Of a stretch of 64,000 nt of DNA, positions 53,001 to 64,000 are shown piece by piece (positions within the stretch are counted from its first letter, which is position 1; the number at the start of each line of letters is the position of its first letter). Both the position numbers and the translations under genes were made by a program. The notes beneath the pieces were generated by a model that was not told the origin of the DNA, did not search any database, and worked only from the letters and a program-made list of their open reading frames with translations. The stretch is from assembly GCF_005239225.2 (NCBI RefSeq), contig NC_133294.1, forward strand, positions 20,535,631-20,599,630, in the 5' to 3' direction. Source of the DNA: Populus alba (taxonomy: Eukaryota; Streptophyta; Magnoliopsida; Malpighiales; Salicaceae).

Positions 53001-53632
53001 ACTAAGCTTTTTAATTTCTAGCTATTAGATTCTAGGGATAATATTATTGTATTCTGTTACCGTGCAGCTCCCTTGGTCGCCTTGGGATGATGCCCACATG
53101 AATCATAAAATGTTTTACGTTATGTGGTCTTTATCACCCTCGATCGCTTCAGCTCTAAACAAAGATGATTGGCACATCTCATGATTTTCTTGATGAATCT
53201 CTGATGGTCTTTAATTGTATACATTCACGATTTTCAGCTATCCAATTACCTTGAAGATCCAGTTCAGTGCTCTCCCGTATTTACCACAGCTACACTACTG
53301 TTTTTTACAGGACTCTTGCTGTTATTATATACAAAGAAACAATCTTTTATTTTTCCCTTGTTCCTTCCATTGAAACATAGCGACTTAAGATCTTGTCTCT
53401 ACGCTTTTATTGGTTGCTGAGATTGTCTTTTTGAGGCTTTTATAAACTATCAACTATCATAATTTCCTGCAGCATCGCCCTGCAGATTATTTCATTCTCT
53501 GTTACCTTTCACATGTAAAAGACTTGTATGTTGATGATGCTTGTTGAAAAACTGATCAATCACTCTTTATTATTCAAAACAAAACAAATGTTTTTGTTTT
53601 TTAAACTTTTTAATTGTTTCAAATTTAATTTT

Positions 53633-53855
53633 TTAACAATGGTGTTCAATAGTAGGGAGGGAGACATCAAAAGTAACACCACCCAATAAAAAATGCCCAT
53701 GCCTCACACCAGCACTAGTTGCCTTCTTTTCAAGACCGTAAGTCATTGCAGCAAAAGTGGGCTTACTAATAATGCACATGACATGAAACCAGTAATCTTG
53801 CTTGCATTAACAATGGCATGTCGTCAGGGTCATTGAACTGGACAACGATAGTTTT
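53633..53855 (-). pseudogene. Cytosolic HSP70 pseudogene fragment
   Basis: A minus-strand frame from 53755 to 53633 reads [15 protein letters not shown], then [18 protein letters not shown]. This is the HSP70 ATPase-domain block usually written AAIAYGLDKKA and LGGGTFDVSLLTIE. Upstream, with one frameshift, FNDPDD and SKITGF correspond to the preceding FNDSQR...AGKIxGL block. The phosphate-binding glycine loop is altered (GGV instead of GGG) and the frame ends in a stop just after TIE. It covers about 70 residues and is not functional. Confidence 0.7.
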
Positions 53856-54183
53856 AGTTTTAAAAGGTTCAGCCCAGTCATGTAGACTAGGATTCTTAAC
53901 CTTGGCCCAAAGCTCATACATAAAATCAAATCCAACGAAAGCAAGCCCAAGTCCACAATGGACTCAGGCTTTGGTCAAATAGAAAAGGGGACTGGGCTTA
54001 AGAAAAAAAAGAAAAAAAAGCGTACAATAGCAGTGAAATATGATGGAAAGAAAACTATACCTATCAAGGCAGTAACAGCCTGGAAGTCGTGGCTCCCAAA
54101 AGAAGAGACTTTATTTTCCGAAATTGATTACTTGGGAAAGCTTTGAGAAAATCATGATAACGAAATCAACAACCTCTAGTCCA

Positions 54184-54459
54184 ATGGCGGTGAAGAACAG
54201 GTGGTTTCCCATGGCATTGTTGCTGCTGTTCCTCACGGTTAAAGATTAAGCTACTGTGGCTTTCGGCTGGAACAAGGAGATAGGGCTTCTCGGTTTCCGT
54301 GAGGATGAATTGAAACTTCTGCTCTCGGCTTCGACTGGGCTGTTTTCATTAGATAACAACTCATGCTTCTACTGTCTAGCATTGATGTTGCTCTTCTGCT
54401 GGAAGCCACCAACGCAGAGAATCTGTGTGCTGGTGCAAAGGAGAGCTAAAAGAATTTAA
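54184..54459 (+). pseudogene. Possible broken secreted-protein gene, unrecognised family
   Basis: From the ATG at 54184, MAVKNRWFPMALLLLFLTV looks like a signal peptide. It is followed by K-D, an in-frame TAA at codon 22, and then 70 more open codons (FGWNKEIGLLGFREDELKLL onward) to 54459. Reading across the stop suggests a single short protein that has been inactivated. I recognise no family. The alternative is a chance frame with a hydrophobic start. Confidence 0.3.
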
Positions 54460-55559
54460 GGGATAAAAAATTAGGTTATAATAGTGATTGCGAGATGAAA
54501 TAATGATCTAATTAAATTCATTTGTTAGGTGAAATAAGATATGTAATGAATCTGATTATTTTTTTAAAATGTAAGTGTCAATTTGTGTTGAGATGAGTTA
54601 AAGAGTGAATTGTAAATCAAGGAGTTTTTATGAGAACGACTTCAATTGTCAATACATAATATGATAAAATGAGAGTTCATCAAAAGTTGATGAGAAGTAT
54701 GTATTATACGGAAAACATCTTAGTTTTATTTTGTTTATAAAAAGATTAGCAAAATAGTTTTTGTTATATGGTTGTTAATGTTAGTGAAAATGATGACATA
54801 AATATTGATTATAAATTTTAAGACTTTGTGTGTTTGACAAATATTTCTCTTAAAAGCTTGAGTTCTCCTAAGAAGTTATCAAGTTATCTATTTTTTTAAT
54901 GTTGGATAGATTCTTGTATTTTTTTTTTGCTAAAGTTTATGAAATAATTTAAATGCTTGAAAGTTAAAAAGTGTTATAAAATCATCAATGTAAGAATATA
55001 AATTATATATTTTGATAATTATTAATGAACTTTGACGGAAGGAAGGTAAATTGAAGTTGTCCTTATGTTAAAAAAGAAATCCCCTATTTCATGGACACCA
55101 CAACTAGAAAGAAAAAAATTCACACTAAAATTCTGGGGTGTTACATTGGTGGCCCGCGTTGTGCAACTATCCGAACCAAAATTAGTTTTTTAATGTAGAA
55201 ATAGAATAATCATACGTTGCTAGAGTGTTTTCTAAAAGCAAAAAAAATCTGCAACTCAAGTGATAAACCTGACTGCATAAAATGAATTCATTTCATTAAA
55301 ACAACATGCAACCGTGATGATATGATAACAAAAACATGCAACCGTTATAATATCAATTGAATTAAACAAGAGAAAATTGATTATAATCACATACATAAAA
55401 AATAAAAAATTGTTAATATTTTAAAAAGAATTCAATAATCTTATTTCATAACAAAGTAAAAATTAAATTAAATTTAATAAAATAATATTTGAAATATATT
55501 TTTTAATTAATCTAAGGATATACAAAATATTAAAGGTTGAAAATGAAAAAAAATTGATT
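54460..55559. other. AT-rich intergenic spacer
   Basis: Nothing was recognised apart from low-complexity AT-rich DNA. The segment at 55080-55200 is GC-richer but has no coding signal. Confidence 0.5.
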
Positions 55560-56030
55560 CTTAAAAAAGACATAAAAAAATCTGAGTCAACCTGAATTAA
55601 CTAGCTGGATATCTCTATAGAAAACAAATCAAAAAAAAATTTATAAAATTCAGTCTCCAAACAACCCAATGTTGAAGAGTAAAATTAAAAAAATAATAAT
55701 TATAACAATAAAAATAAACTTGGCCCAAATAAACTTGAGTTGGCTTGTAAAACCCGTGACCTAGATTGAGATAACCCAAAAAAACACAAATAAAAAAGCT
55801 CAATTCCTAACCTCAAAATAGAGAAGATTGAAATTTAAAAAATAAATCAATCAACAAAAGAAAAAAAAAAACCACATTTGAGGTAAACTTGGGTGAACCC
55901 CTCGCTATATTTGTGACATAGATCATAAGATTAAGATAACATCATGAAAAGCAAACAAAAAAAATTATGAACCCCGATTGTCAAGCAAACCAGTATTGAA
56001 TAATAAAATTAATAATAATAATAATAACAA
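55560..56030 (+). repeat. Degenerate ~155-bp repeat family, second array
   Basis: About three units with starts near 55580, 55735 and 55885 share the 'GAGT(T/C)AACCTG...ATAACATCATG' and 'CAAACAACCCAATGTTGAA' elements with the 42-44 kb array, in the same orientation. Confidence 0.65.
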
Positions 56031-56369
56031 CAATCAAAATAATTATGATCAAATTTAACATCCAAAAAAATTGACAGCCAACTTTACTCTTTTGAAGAGA
56101 TCTAAAAACAAAAATTAAGGAGGGGATGGAAGAAAGCGAAAAAAAAGAAAAGAAAAGAAAAGAAGAATTGTTCATCAAAACCAAACCAAAAGCCATCCAT
56201 CAACTTGCATCATTTGTGAGAAAGCTTCTCTCATGATTGTAATAACTCAATTTTGGATTCTTCAAATTTTTCTTAAATGTTATTTTATTTCTATTTTTAT
56301 TAATGAAAATCTAAAAAAAAAGAAAAATTTTAAAATTCAAAAATATATTTTTCTCAAGTCAACTGTCTT

Positions 56370-56600
56370 TCTCCATAAAAACCAAGTCTATTGGGTCAAT
56401 AAGGGTCAAAACCGTTATTTTCGGTCAAAACCAAGTCTATTGGGTCAAACCATGTCGATCAAGATAAAAATGAATTTCAGGGTCAAAACCGAGTTCACCA
56501 GGTCAATACGGGTCGAACTGTGTCGATCAGGGTAGAAAATGAGTTTTAGGCTATTTTAAGTCAAAACTTGATCCATTGGATTAATATCGGTCAAAAAATA
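56370..56600 (+). repeat. Short tandem repeat of GGTCAAAACC type
   Basis: Blocks of GGTCAAAACCAAGTCTATTG and GGTCAAA..ATGTCGATCA recur about five times with a loose period near 50 bp. No frame is kept. Confidence 0.6.
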
Positions 56601-56661
56601 TTTTTTAGTAATTAAAATTGATTTTTAGCGGTAGGTTTTTCGAATCCTATTTACATAATTC

Positions 56662-56928
56662 ATAGTTTTGAAACCCAGTCTGGCCCGGCGGATCGACCCG
56701 GGACCCGTGGCTGGAACTGAACCGGGTTGAAAAAAAACAGCGAAAGAAAAAACCCGGTGTGATATGGTAACCCGGCAAAACTCGATCAAGATCTGATTTC
56801 AAACACGCTAACTTTTATTTTTTTAACTAAAAGGATGTTGTTTTGATTATTTTTTTTAAAAACTGAACCGGCTAATCATGTCAAAACCTAAAACCCGAAT
56901 CTTGAACCTGACCGGGTCTTAAAACTAT
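56662..56928. mobile_element. MITE candidate with ATAGTTTTGAAACCC-type termini
   Basis: The left end ATAGTTTTGAAACCC (56662-56676) and the complement of the right end, ATAGTTTTAAGACCC (56928-56914), form a 15-bp inverted repeat with two mismatches. The interior is rich in CCGGG and ACCCGG motifs and has no frame. The target duplication is not clear. Confidence 0.55.
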
Positions 56929-57159
56929 TAAGTAATTTGAGCTCTAAGTTTTTACAAGTTTTAATGGTAAAATAGTTAATTGTTTTTGAATTCATTACAT
57001 GAACCATGAATAATGAAGACACGTTGCCAAGACTTTTCAATGTAAAACAAACATAAGAAACGGTTTAATTTAAATAAATGAAATATTGAACAAATATTTA
57101 TTACTATTATTACTATTATTATTATTTAATTTAGACCAGTTTAAAAATATAAATCAATA

Positions 57160-57720
57160 AATAATAATGATGAAGCCGACCAAACAAAAATGACCAAGTC
57201 TAAGTCGGCCCCTTCCGAAGGAAAAATAGCCGTTGGCTTTTAAAAGCAAAATTGTCATGGCTAAACTTTGTTTTGTTCTCTCAATTCCGCTCATGAGAGG
57301 AAAGTGAATTTGATTGGTTGATTTAAAAACAGAAGATGTAATTGTTTTTTTAAAATATTTTTTATTTAAAAAATATATTAAAATAATATTTTTTAGTTTT
57401 TAAGAAGTATATTAAAATATTTGAAAATAATAAAAAATATTAATTTAAAGTAAATAAAAAAATAAAAAATAATTTAAATATTTTAAAAAATATTTTTAAA
57501 ATATAAAACAAACAAGAATTTAATATCATATCCATGATTACAGGAGGCTGAGTTTGTCCTATTCGCCTCCAACACTGTCACTCTAACATCATGTATTTTT
57601 TATATATATATATATATTTTTAATTTATAGCTATGGTCTTTGAAGTTTAGCATCGTCATTTGACTGTTCTTTTCTGCTTCGCTTTGTACATTATGAGGGA
57701 ACGACTTCTTTATGTCAGAT
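57160..57720. repeat. Upstream copy of a spacer duplication flanking the UGT gene
   Basis: Sequence at 57160-57330 (AATGATGAAGCCGACCAAA, CTTTGTTTTGTTCTCTCAAT) matches 61743-61921. Sequence at 57566-57720 (GCTATGGTCTTTGAAGTTTA, TACATTATGAGGGAACGACT) matches 61926-62062. The two blocks here are separated by about 235 bp of AT-rich inserted sequence absent from the downstream copy. This implies a former tandem duplication around the glycosyltransferase. Confidence 0.85.
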
Positions 57721-58025
57721 CCATAAGCATTTAGGTTGAATACATAGCCGAGTCCTAAAGATGTTATGCCGGGCATGTTCCAACACCCCTATGCAATTGA
57801 GTATCGTGCACAGCTAAGCTTAATAGTGTTTGGTTTGATATCTTATTAAATTTATTTACACTTGAAATTAATGTATAACTAAACCTAGAAATATCAAGTC
57901 TGAAAAACAAGTTAAACTCATATAATATAAGCCTAGTATTTTATCAATCTTAGGTATTATATTGAGTTAATGTCTATATTGGATCCCTTTAATGATGGTT
58001 TCTCAAATAAACAAATCATGTCTAA

Positions 58026-58201
58026 TTTTTTTTTTAATATAGGTGTTTGGGTCAGCTTGCGTATATTTTGACTAATCTCATAGGCTCTGAAATTAACAAT
58101 CACGTAACTTTCAAGTAGTTTTGAGATTTGTGGGACTCAAACTAGTAATTTATAGAAAATAAACCTAAAATTTAAATAATTTAATTGTATCCCTCAAGAT
58201 T
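58026..58201 (-). mobile_element. Second, degraded Au-like SINE with 12-bp target duplication
   Basis: The unit lies between AATCATGTCTAA repeats at 58014-58025 and 58202-58213. On the minus strand it ends in a GATTAGTCAAAATATACGCA and AGCTGACCCAAACACC type tail plus an A-rich run, parallel to the 48.7-kb copy. A box B-like GTTTGAGTCCC remains but the A box is eroded, so it is older. Confidence 0.8.
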
Positions 58202-58213
58202 AATCATGTCTAA

Positions 58214-59745
58214 AACTTAATAATCCTTAAGATGATATAGATTCAGCTAGTAAACCTTTCTTTTCTTTTCTTTTCATTTGTTTTTTATATATCCTCATCT
58301 GAATCAGTACACTTATAATCATCATGCTAAATCATTTGTTTGTATCATTTTATCACCGTCCTTGCTTCATGGACCTGGACCCATCAACATTAAGTTAAAT
58401 GCCAACTAAATTAAAACAGTGACAAAGGGATAAAAATTATTCAGACGTTTATTTCAACGGGGTAGGTGAATTTTTTCTTCGAGACGGTTCAGTGTCTTTT
58501 GCCGTGTTCCCTTGTTACAAATGCCCATTGAAAAATTTGCAGAAAAGGGTGGGGAAAAAAAAGGAAGCGAAAAGAAGAAGTGAATATGAATACTAATACT
58601 TTTTTTTTTCCCTTCAAGCTAGTAAGTTATTGATTATTTTTAAAACAATTTTAAAAAAACCAAAAATATCCATTAAAACCCAAATCTATCTGACTTCGTA
58701 AGTGCTTCTAGGATAAAGATACAGTGTGTTTGTTTTCCAGATAACTTTATTTTTTAGATATTTTATGGTTGTGATTTAAAAAAACAGTTTAGAAAAATTA
58801 TTTTAAGTTGTTATTAATATGATTTATATATATATGTTTGATAAACAATATATATAATAAAAAATATGTGTAAAGTGTTGGGATAAAATAATATAATATT
58901 TTTTTTTTCTTACAAATGGTAAGAAGGATGAATCTTTTGACAACTCAATTTTTTTAGGAGGCCAAAACTCAGTTTTTATGGTAAACCAATTGCAATTGTG
59001 GTTCACAGTTAACGTAAAAGACTGAAAAAACAATCACACTGTGGGATGATATTTAATATCAGCAAACTTTTTAAAGAAGAGTGGATGATATGTAATTGTT
59101 CCGTAAACATCTTAATAATAAATAAATAAATAAAACCTCCGTGGTAGGACTTTCATTCACTTCGGCAGGACCTGGCAAAGGTCGCAAGAGCTAGCGTCAG
59201 TCACAGGACAGCGAATATTAAAGACTTCGCAATATCCTAATATAAAATCCACTTTACAGATAAATGTCATGCGTTGAATGAAGGAATCCATTTCCAGAAA
59301 AATGTTTCGCATATGCGTGTTGAAGTGTCTTCTAATAGATCACGCGTAAGGGCGTCTACATGCGTGTCAAAGTACTCAATTGAAGTCTCCAATAAAATAA
59401 TGTAATATATCATCCACTTGTTCAAGAGTCTTCTCTCTCTATACATATATAAGTAATTTTCAATTATTAATTTTGAAATTTAGTATTAATTTATTATCTT
59501 TTATCATACACTTCTCATTTTACATCCCAATTATAATATTATTTAATTTTACTTAATTCAATTATTGATTTGATTTGATTTTCTATTAATATCCATTCCA
59601 ACTTTCGAAACGTTTTTAACATTCTATCTATTGATATTATTTAAATCTTACTTTAATATTTTATTTTAATTTTTTTTAACACTGTATCCAAAGACAGCCC
59701 AAAAGCTTGAATTGAATTACAGCTGGAAAAATGAGCTTAAATAAT
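58214..59745. other. Spacer upstream of the UGT85A gene
   Basis: AT-rich sequence without recognisable gene or domain. Confidence 0.5.
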
Positions 59746-59752
59746 TATATAA
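59746..59752 (+). promoter_or_regulatory. Possible TATA box of the UGT gene
   Basis: TATATAA lies 157 bp before the start codon. A weaker TTTAAAA about 120 bp before the start is an alternative. Confidence 0.35.
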
Positions 59753-59908
59753 TTGTTTGCAGGAAGCATTTGACCTTCGTTTTTCCTCTTTAAAACTCCA
59801 CTCACTTCTCTTGCCAAATTCATCCCAATCTATTTTCTGGGCTGTGAGAGGAGTTCAACACAGAGAGCAAGAGCCTGTCGTTGTTTCTGTGAGTTCTAAA
59901 AAGAGAGA

Positions 59909-61533
59909 ATGGGCTCCACGGCTTTCCTTGAAAATCCCCATGCAGTATGCATTCCCTATCCAGCTCAAGGTCACATAAACCCCATGTTAAAACTAGCCAA
60001 ACTCCTCCATCACAAAGGCTTCCATATCACTTTTGTCAACACAGAGTACAACCACGAACGCATCCTAAGATCTCGAGGCCCCAACTCTCTTGATGGCCTC
60101 CCTTCATTTCAATTCAAAGCTATCCCCGATGGACTCCCTCCAACAAGCAACGATGTCACACAAGACATACCATCACTATGTGAATCCACCACCAAAACAT
60201 GCATTGTTCCTTTCAAAGACCTCATTACAAATCTTAACGACACGTCTTCATCCAATGTTCCTCCTGTAACTTGCATTGTTTCTGACGGAGTCATGAGCTT
60301 CACGCTTGAGGCAGCACAAGAGCTGGGTATACCTGAAGTTCTGTTTTGGACAACAAGTGCATGCGGATTTCTGGCTTATGCTCATTTTCGCCAGCTAATC
60401 GAGAAGGGTCTTACACCACTCAAAGGTTTGTTTTTAATGTCAAATGAACTATATACGCAGTTTATTTCACCTATTTCTTTTACTTTTTAGTGAATAAACA
60501 ATTAGCATATACCGTTTTTTTAATATTACAGTTTATTAGCAATAATTAATTAAGTCCGTCTTGGTAATAATTTTTTGTTTCCTTTTGATTTGCAGATGAA
60601 AGTTACTTATCTAACGGTTACCTGGATTCCGTGATAGACTGGATACCGGGCATGAAAGGCATCCGTCTGAGGGATATCCCAAGTTTCGTTAGAACCACCG
60701 ATCCTGAAGATTTCATGCTGAAATTTATAAAGGCGGAGACTGAAAGAGCTAAAAAGGCGTCTGCTATTGTTTTGAACACGTATGATGCCTTGGAGCATGA
60801 AGGCTTGGTTTCTCTTGCTTCAATGTTACCTCCTGTATACTCCATCGGTCCCCTTCACCTGCTCCTGAATCAGGTCACAGATAGTGATTTAAAGCTGATC
60901 GGATCAAACCTATGGGTAGAAGAATCCGGGTGTCTAGAGTGGCTTGACTCAAAGGAACCCGGTTCAGTTGTTTACGTAAATTTTGGAAGCATAACTGTCA
61001 TGACAAGTGACCAATTAACAGAGTTTGCTTGGGGACTTGCAAATAGTGACCAGACATTTTTGTGGGTCATCAGGCCTGACCTTGTTGCCGGTGACTCCGC
61101 GATGTTACCACCAGAGTTTGTGTCGGCCACTAAAGAGAGAGGTCTTTTCGCAAGTTGGTGCTCTCAGGAACAAGTACTAAGCCACCCATCCATCGGAGGT
61201 TTCCTAACACATAACGGATGGAACTCCACAATTGAAAGTATTTGTGGAGGAGTGCCTATGATTTGTTGGCCTTTCTTTGCTGAACAGCAAACCAATTGTC
61301 GGTTTTGTTGCACCGAATGGGGCATAGGCATGGAAATAAACAGTGATGTTAAGAGAGGTGAAGTTGAGAGCCTTGTTAGAGAGTTGATGGGAGGAGAAAA
61401 AGGCAGTGAAATGAGAAAGAAAACCAGGGAGTGGAAGAAGATGGCAGAAGAGGCAATTAGTACTTCCACCGGTTCATCTTGCATGAATTTGGACGACATG
61501 ATTAACAAGGTGCTGCTGTCTCCAAGAGATTAG
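59909..61533 (+). CDS. UGT85A: UDP-glycosyltransferase, UGT85A family (2 exons)
   Basis: Family 1 glycosyltransferases move glucose from UDP-glucose to small acceptors; UGT85A enzymes act on cyanohydrins, terpenoid or iridoid alcohols, cytokinins and similar aglycones, so the substrate cannot be predicted here. Exon 1 is 59909-60425 and exon 2 is 60596-61533, with a 170-bp GT-AG intron at the position typical of this family. The product is 484 residues. The catalytic His22 sits in [10 protein letters not shown] and its likely partner Asp126 in CIVSDGV. The 44-residue PSPG donor-binding box spans 360-403, from [20 protein letters not shown] to PFFAEQ. It includes the GWNS and E-Q residues contacting UDP-glucose and a final Gln, which usually favours glucose. 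No signal peptide is present, as expected for a cytosolic enzyme. AATAAA at 61582 is a plausible polyadenylation signal. Intact. Confidence 0.96.
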
Positions 61534-61742
61534 TTAATTGATTAAGGTGTTAATTGGAGCGGAAATTCTTTACCTATTTAGAATAAATTCTTCTTTTTGA
61601 AATAGAAAATTTCGTTTAAAGTCTCCTTATAATTATTGTAATACCTTTACGCAACTCAAGTGAACGTTTGTTTTCTTTACATGAGACTTTTAGTAATTTA
61701 TTTTACTTTCTTTCATTTTCATTATTGAAAATATAAGTCAGT

Positions 61743-62062
61743 AATGATGAAGCCGACCAAATAAGAACGACCACGTTTAAGCCGTCCCTTCCCAAGGATG
61801 AAGAGTTTGCCGTTGGTTTTTAAAAGCAAAATTAATTGTCATGGCCATCTTAGCAACTTTGTTTTGTTCTCTCAATTCCCCTCATGATCAGAGGTAAGTG
61901 AGTTTGATTTGTTAAGTTAAAGTCGTAGATACTATCACTCTATCGTCATGATTTTTTGATATTTTAATTTATAGCTATGGTCTTTGAAGTTTAGCATCCT
62001 CATGTTGACTGTTCTTTTCTGCTTCGCTTTGTACATTATGAGGGAACGACTTCTTTATGTCG
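61743..62062. repeat. Downstream copy of the spacer duplication flanking the UGT gene
   Basis: Matches 57160-57330 and 57566-57720 in the same order and orientation, without the AT-rich insertion. It starts about 210 bp after the UGT stop codon. Confidence 0.85.
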
Positions 62063-64000
62063 ACATTTCAGAGAGGTATGCCTTGACTATTCTACAAAAA
62101 AAAAAAAAGAAAAAAAAAGCGCATTGTAAACAATATATGATTTATAGAATGCATCGAAACCCCAAAATGAAATTAACTTGTTTAAGATTCAAATAACGAG
62201 TGTTCCAGAATACTAGGAGGATAACGTTAAAAGACAACACGCACATGTAACAATTGCACCATGTTAGATTTCAAGGCCATTCAAACTTTTGAAAAGAAGA
62301 AGAAAAATACAAGAAGAAGAAACGGAAAATACCGTATAACCACGGCTTTAGGCGTGGAGCAGGCTATGACGGCCTTCACTTTGGTCTTTTTCCCTGTATA
62401 TGGGCGTAGGGCTCAGATATAGTTATGTTTACACTTTCAAGTTTCGACAACTGGCCTGACTTAAATCGATGATGAAAACACCTGGCTGAAACCCACAAGG
62501 CCCATGGGCAATATTGAAATCAAGCCCTCTGAACACTGTAGAACCGCTTCGATCAGTTGCATTGTCGCCTTTGCTAGCGTTTACCCTAGAAACAAGACTC
62601 AAACGGGTTGGGCTGGATTTGAGTAATCAGCCAGCAGTTTGAAGTGGGCGGGAAACAAAGCCCATTGAACCAAACAAAGACACTTCCACTCATCCTCCTC
62701 GTGACTCTAAGTGTGGTTGGAAGCTGTTACAAGTAATGTACCTAATAAGAATTAAGTTTATGATTTGCATATGGTATCAACCTATGAATTAAGGGCGGGC
62801 GTTAAATTTTAGCTTAAGCTATATATACATAACTTTGATGAGATTTTCCAGAAAAAAAAAAGTTAAAAAACAAATGGTTATTGAGATGTAGAATATAAAA
62901 GTAGAACTATTACTGGAAAATATGATGTATTGGACTCAACTAAGTGTAGTTATGAGTATATTTTTTTTAGCATTTTTGGAACTTGATCTTTTTCTTCCCT
63001 TTCACTTTCATATATTTTTCAGCATCTTTGATGTGATGTATCACCTATATATATACTTCACATTGTTTATTTGATTATGTAACTCAATTTTTAAAGATGT
63101 TTTTTTTTATTAGGATTGTGGGTTTATTGTGAGCAAGCAATTATTAGTTTGGGGATCATGACATACAAAACAAAAAATTAAGATCTTCAATGAAATCGCA
63201 AATGGAAAGGAAATTCCATTAGTGTTTCCGTCAAGATTTCCGTTGGCAATTTCATGTCAATTCTAGAACTTTTTGAAAAGCTTACAAAATATGTAGCAAC
63301 TTACCAATAAAATAGTCAATGAAAAATTTTGTCTACAAAATAAACAGTAAAGGAATTGAATATGGAATAGAAAACCAACAAGATATTTTTCGACAGTAGT
63401 ATTTCATCGCCTATTCCATCAGCATTCAATGATGACAAAAACTTCACTATATGTTGATGAAATATTCCGTCGATATTTTTTAATTTTCTGATAATGATTT
63501 TCTTTTTTCTTTCTTATGAGTAGATTTTCATTTTCTTCTACTCCAAGGCCACAAGTTTGAATTTATTGGGTTTGTGCTCTAGAGAATATATGTGTGTGAT
63601 TCAGGGTTTTGTTTTCTTACAAAGGAAAAGATTGAATTTTCAATCTTGGAAGGAGGAACAACACCAATGCTCATCGTGAAACTATTTATTAGCAAAACCT
63701 ATGTAGTTGCACAATAATGTCTGTTCCAGGAGCAATAATCATTCAATGCCGTTGGAGTATACGCGAGTTCTTTCATATCTAGACAGAATCGATTCATGAT
63801 ATTTTTTTCAGCGCCCATGAATGAGTAGAAGGAACATTATATCCAGAAGCCTGCTCTAACAAATGTTTTCTCCTGTCTACGAATATTGCTTCTATATGCA
63901 ATAATAAGAAATTAGAAACGTGAAAAGTATAAACAAATTTGAATATAATCTTACCTTGCAGAGTCATTTTTTATCACAAGAAAGGCTTCCCCACACTCCA
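62063..64000. other. Spacer at the window end
   Basis: No gene was recognised. A GC-richer stretch at 62330-62720 has no long frame. A strong-looking minus-strand donor (CTGCAAG then GTAAG) near 63957 and an acceptor near 63898 hint at a gene edge beyond the window, but the implied peptide is not recognisable. Confidence 0.4.
63200..63480. repeat. Possible CACTA-type subterminal repeats
   Basis: Short motifs of the type TTTCCGTCAAGATTTCCGTT, ATTCCATCAGCATT and ATTCCGTCGATATT recur. They resemble the subterminal repeats of plant CACTA elements, but no terminal CACTA was found. Confidence 0.3.

Larger units (their letters stand above)
49163..53632. other. AT-rich intergenic spacer
   Basis: No gene is supported. 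It contains the (AT)n tract at 49329-49372, a G14 run at 50079-50092, and an unexplained GC-richer segment at 52120-52330 with a perfect hairpin GAGCGTG-TTAT-CACGCTC at 52181-52198. The stretch near 53060-53560 is of average composition with no recognisable frame. Confidence 0.5.

Noticed and set aside
60426..60490. Read-through of UGT exon 1 into the intron giving a 193-residue protein
   Set aside because: The tail is AT-rich intron sequence; a canonical donor at 60426 and an acceptor at 60595 restore the full family-length enzyme.

Overview
The window is nuclear plant DNA, from a eudicot and most likely a Salicaceae tree (Populus or Salix). Genes have GT-AG introns, chloroplast or secretory leaders and plant-only families, and they sit in very AT-rich spacer full of plant retroelements. 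The species is an inference from gene and repeat character; no database search was possible.

Layout. 1.4-1.8 kb: 3' end of a LINE. 2.3-6.5 kb (minus): five-exon plastid class II DAHP synthase, entry enzyme of the shikimate pathway. 6.6-17 kb: gene-poor spacer. 17.4-18.8 kb (minus): FBW2-type F-box protein. 18.8-27 kb: spacer with degenerate ~150-bp repeats. 27.0-30.5 kb (minus): PP2A activator PTPA, with a 7-nt coding last exon. 32.0-47.2 kb: a tandem trio of EXORDIUM/PHI-1-like genes on the minus strand, made of two intact copies (32.0 and 46.2 kb) and a broken middle copy (39.1-41.5 kb) split by a 1.6-kb Copia-type LTR element. Between copies one and two lies a 4.77-kb unit with TG...CA ends and a candidate TTTTG target duplication, best read as a giant solo LTR. 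It is packed with minisatellites whose units are nearly all inverted repeats. 42-44 kb: degenerate ~155-bp repeat array. 48.5-49.2 kb: NAD-glycerol-3-phosphate dehydrogenase pseudogene interrupted by a tRNA-type SINE. 53.6-53.9 kb: HSP70 pseudogene fragment. 55.5-58.2 kb: repeats, a MITE candidate and a second SINE. 59.9-61.5 kb (plus): intact two-exon UGT85A-type glycosyltransferase, flanked on both sides by copies of the same spacer sequence. 62-64 kb: spacer.

The genes are separate eukaryotic transcription units, not an operon. From memory, FBW2-PTPA-EXO are close neighbours on Arabidopsis chromosome 4, while a class II DAHP synthase adjoins the UGT85A cluster on chromosome 1. Having both groups in one 60-kb window suggests an ancestral block later fractionated in Arabidopsis.

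The most unusual item is the 34.1-38.9 kb hairpin-minisatellite element. I found no evidence of a protein-coding novel system.
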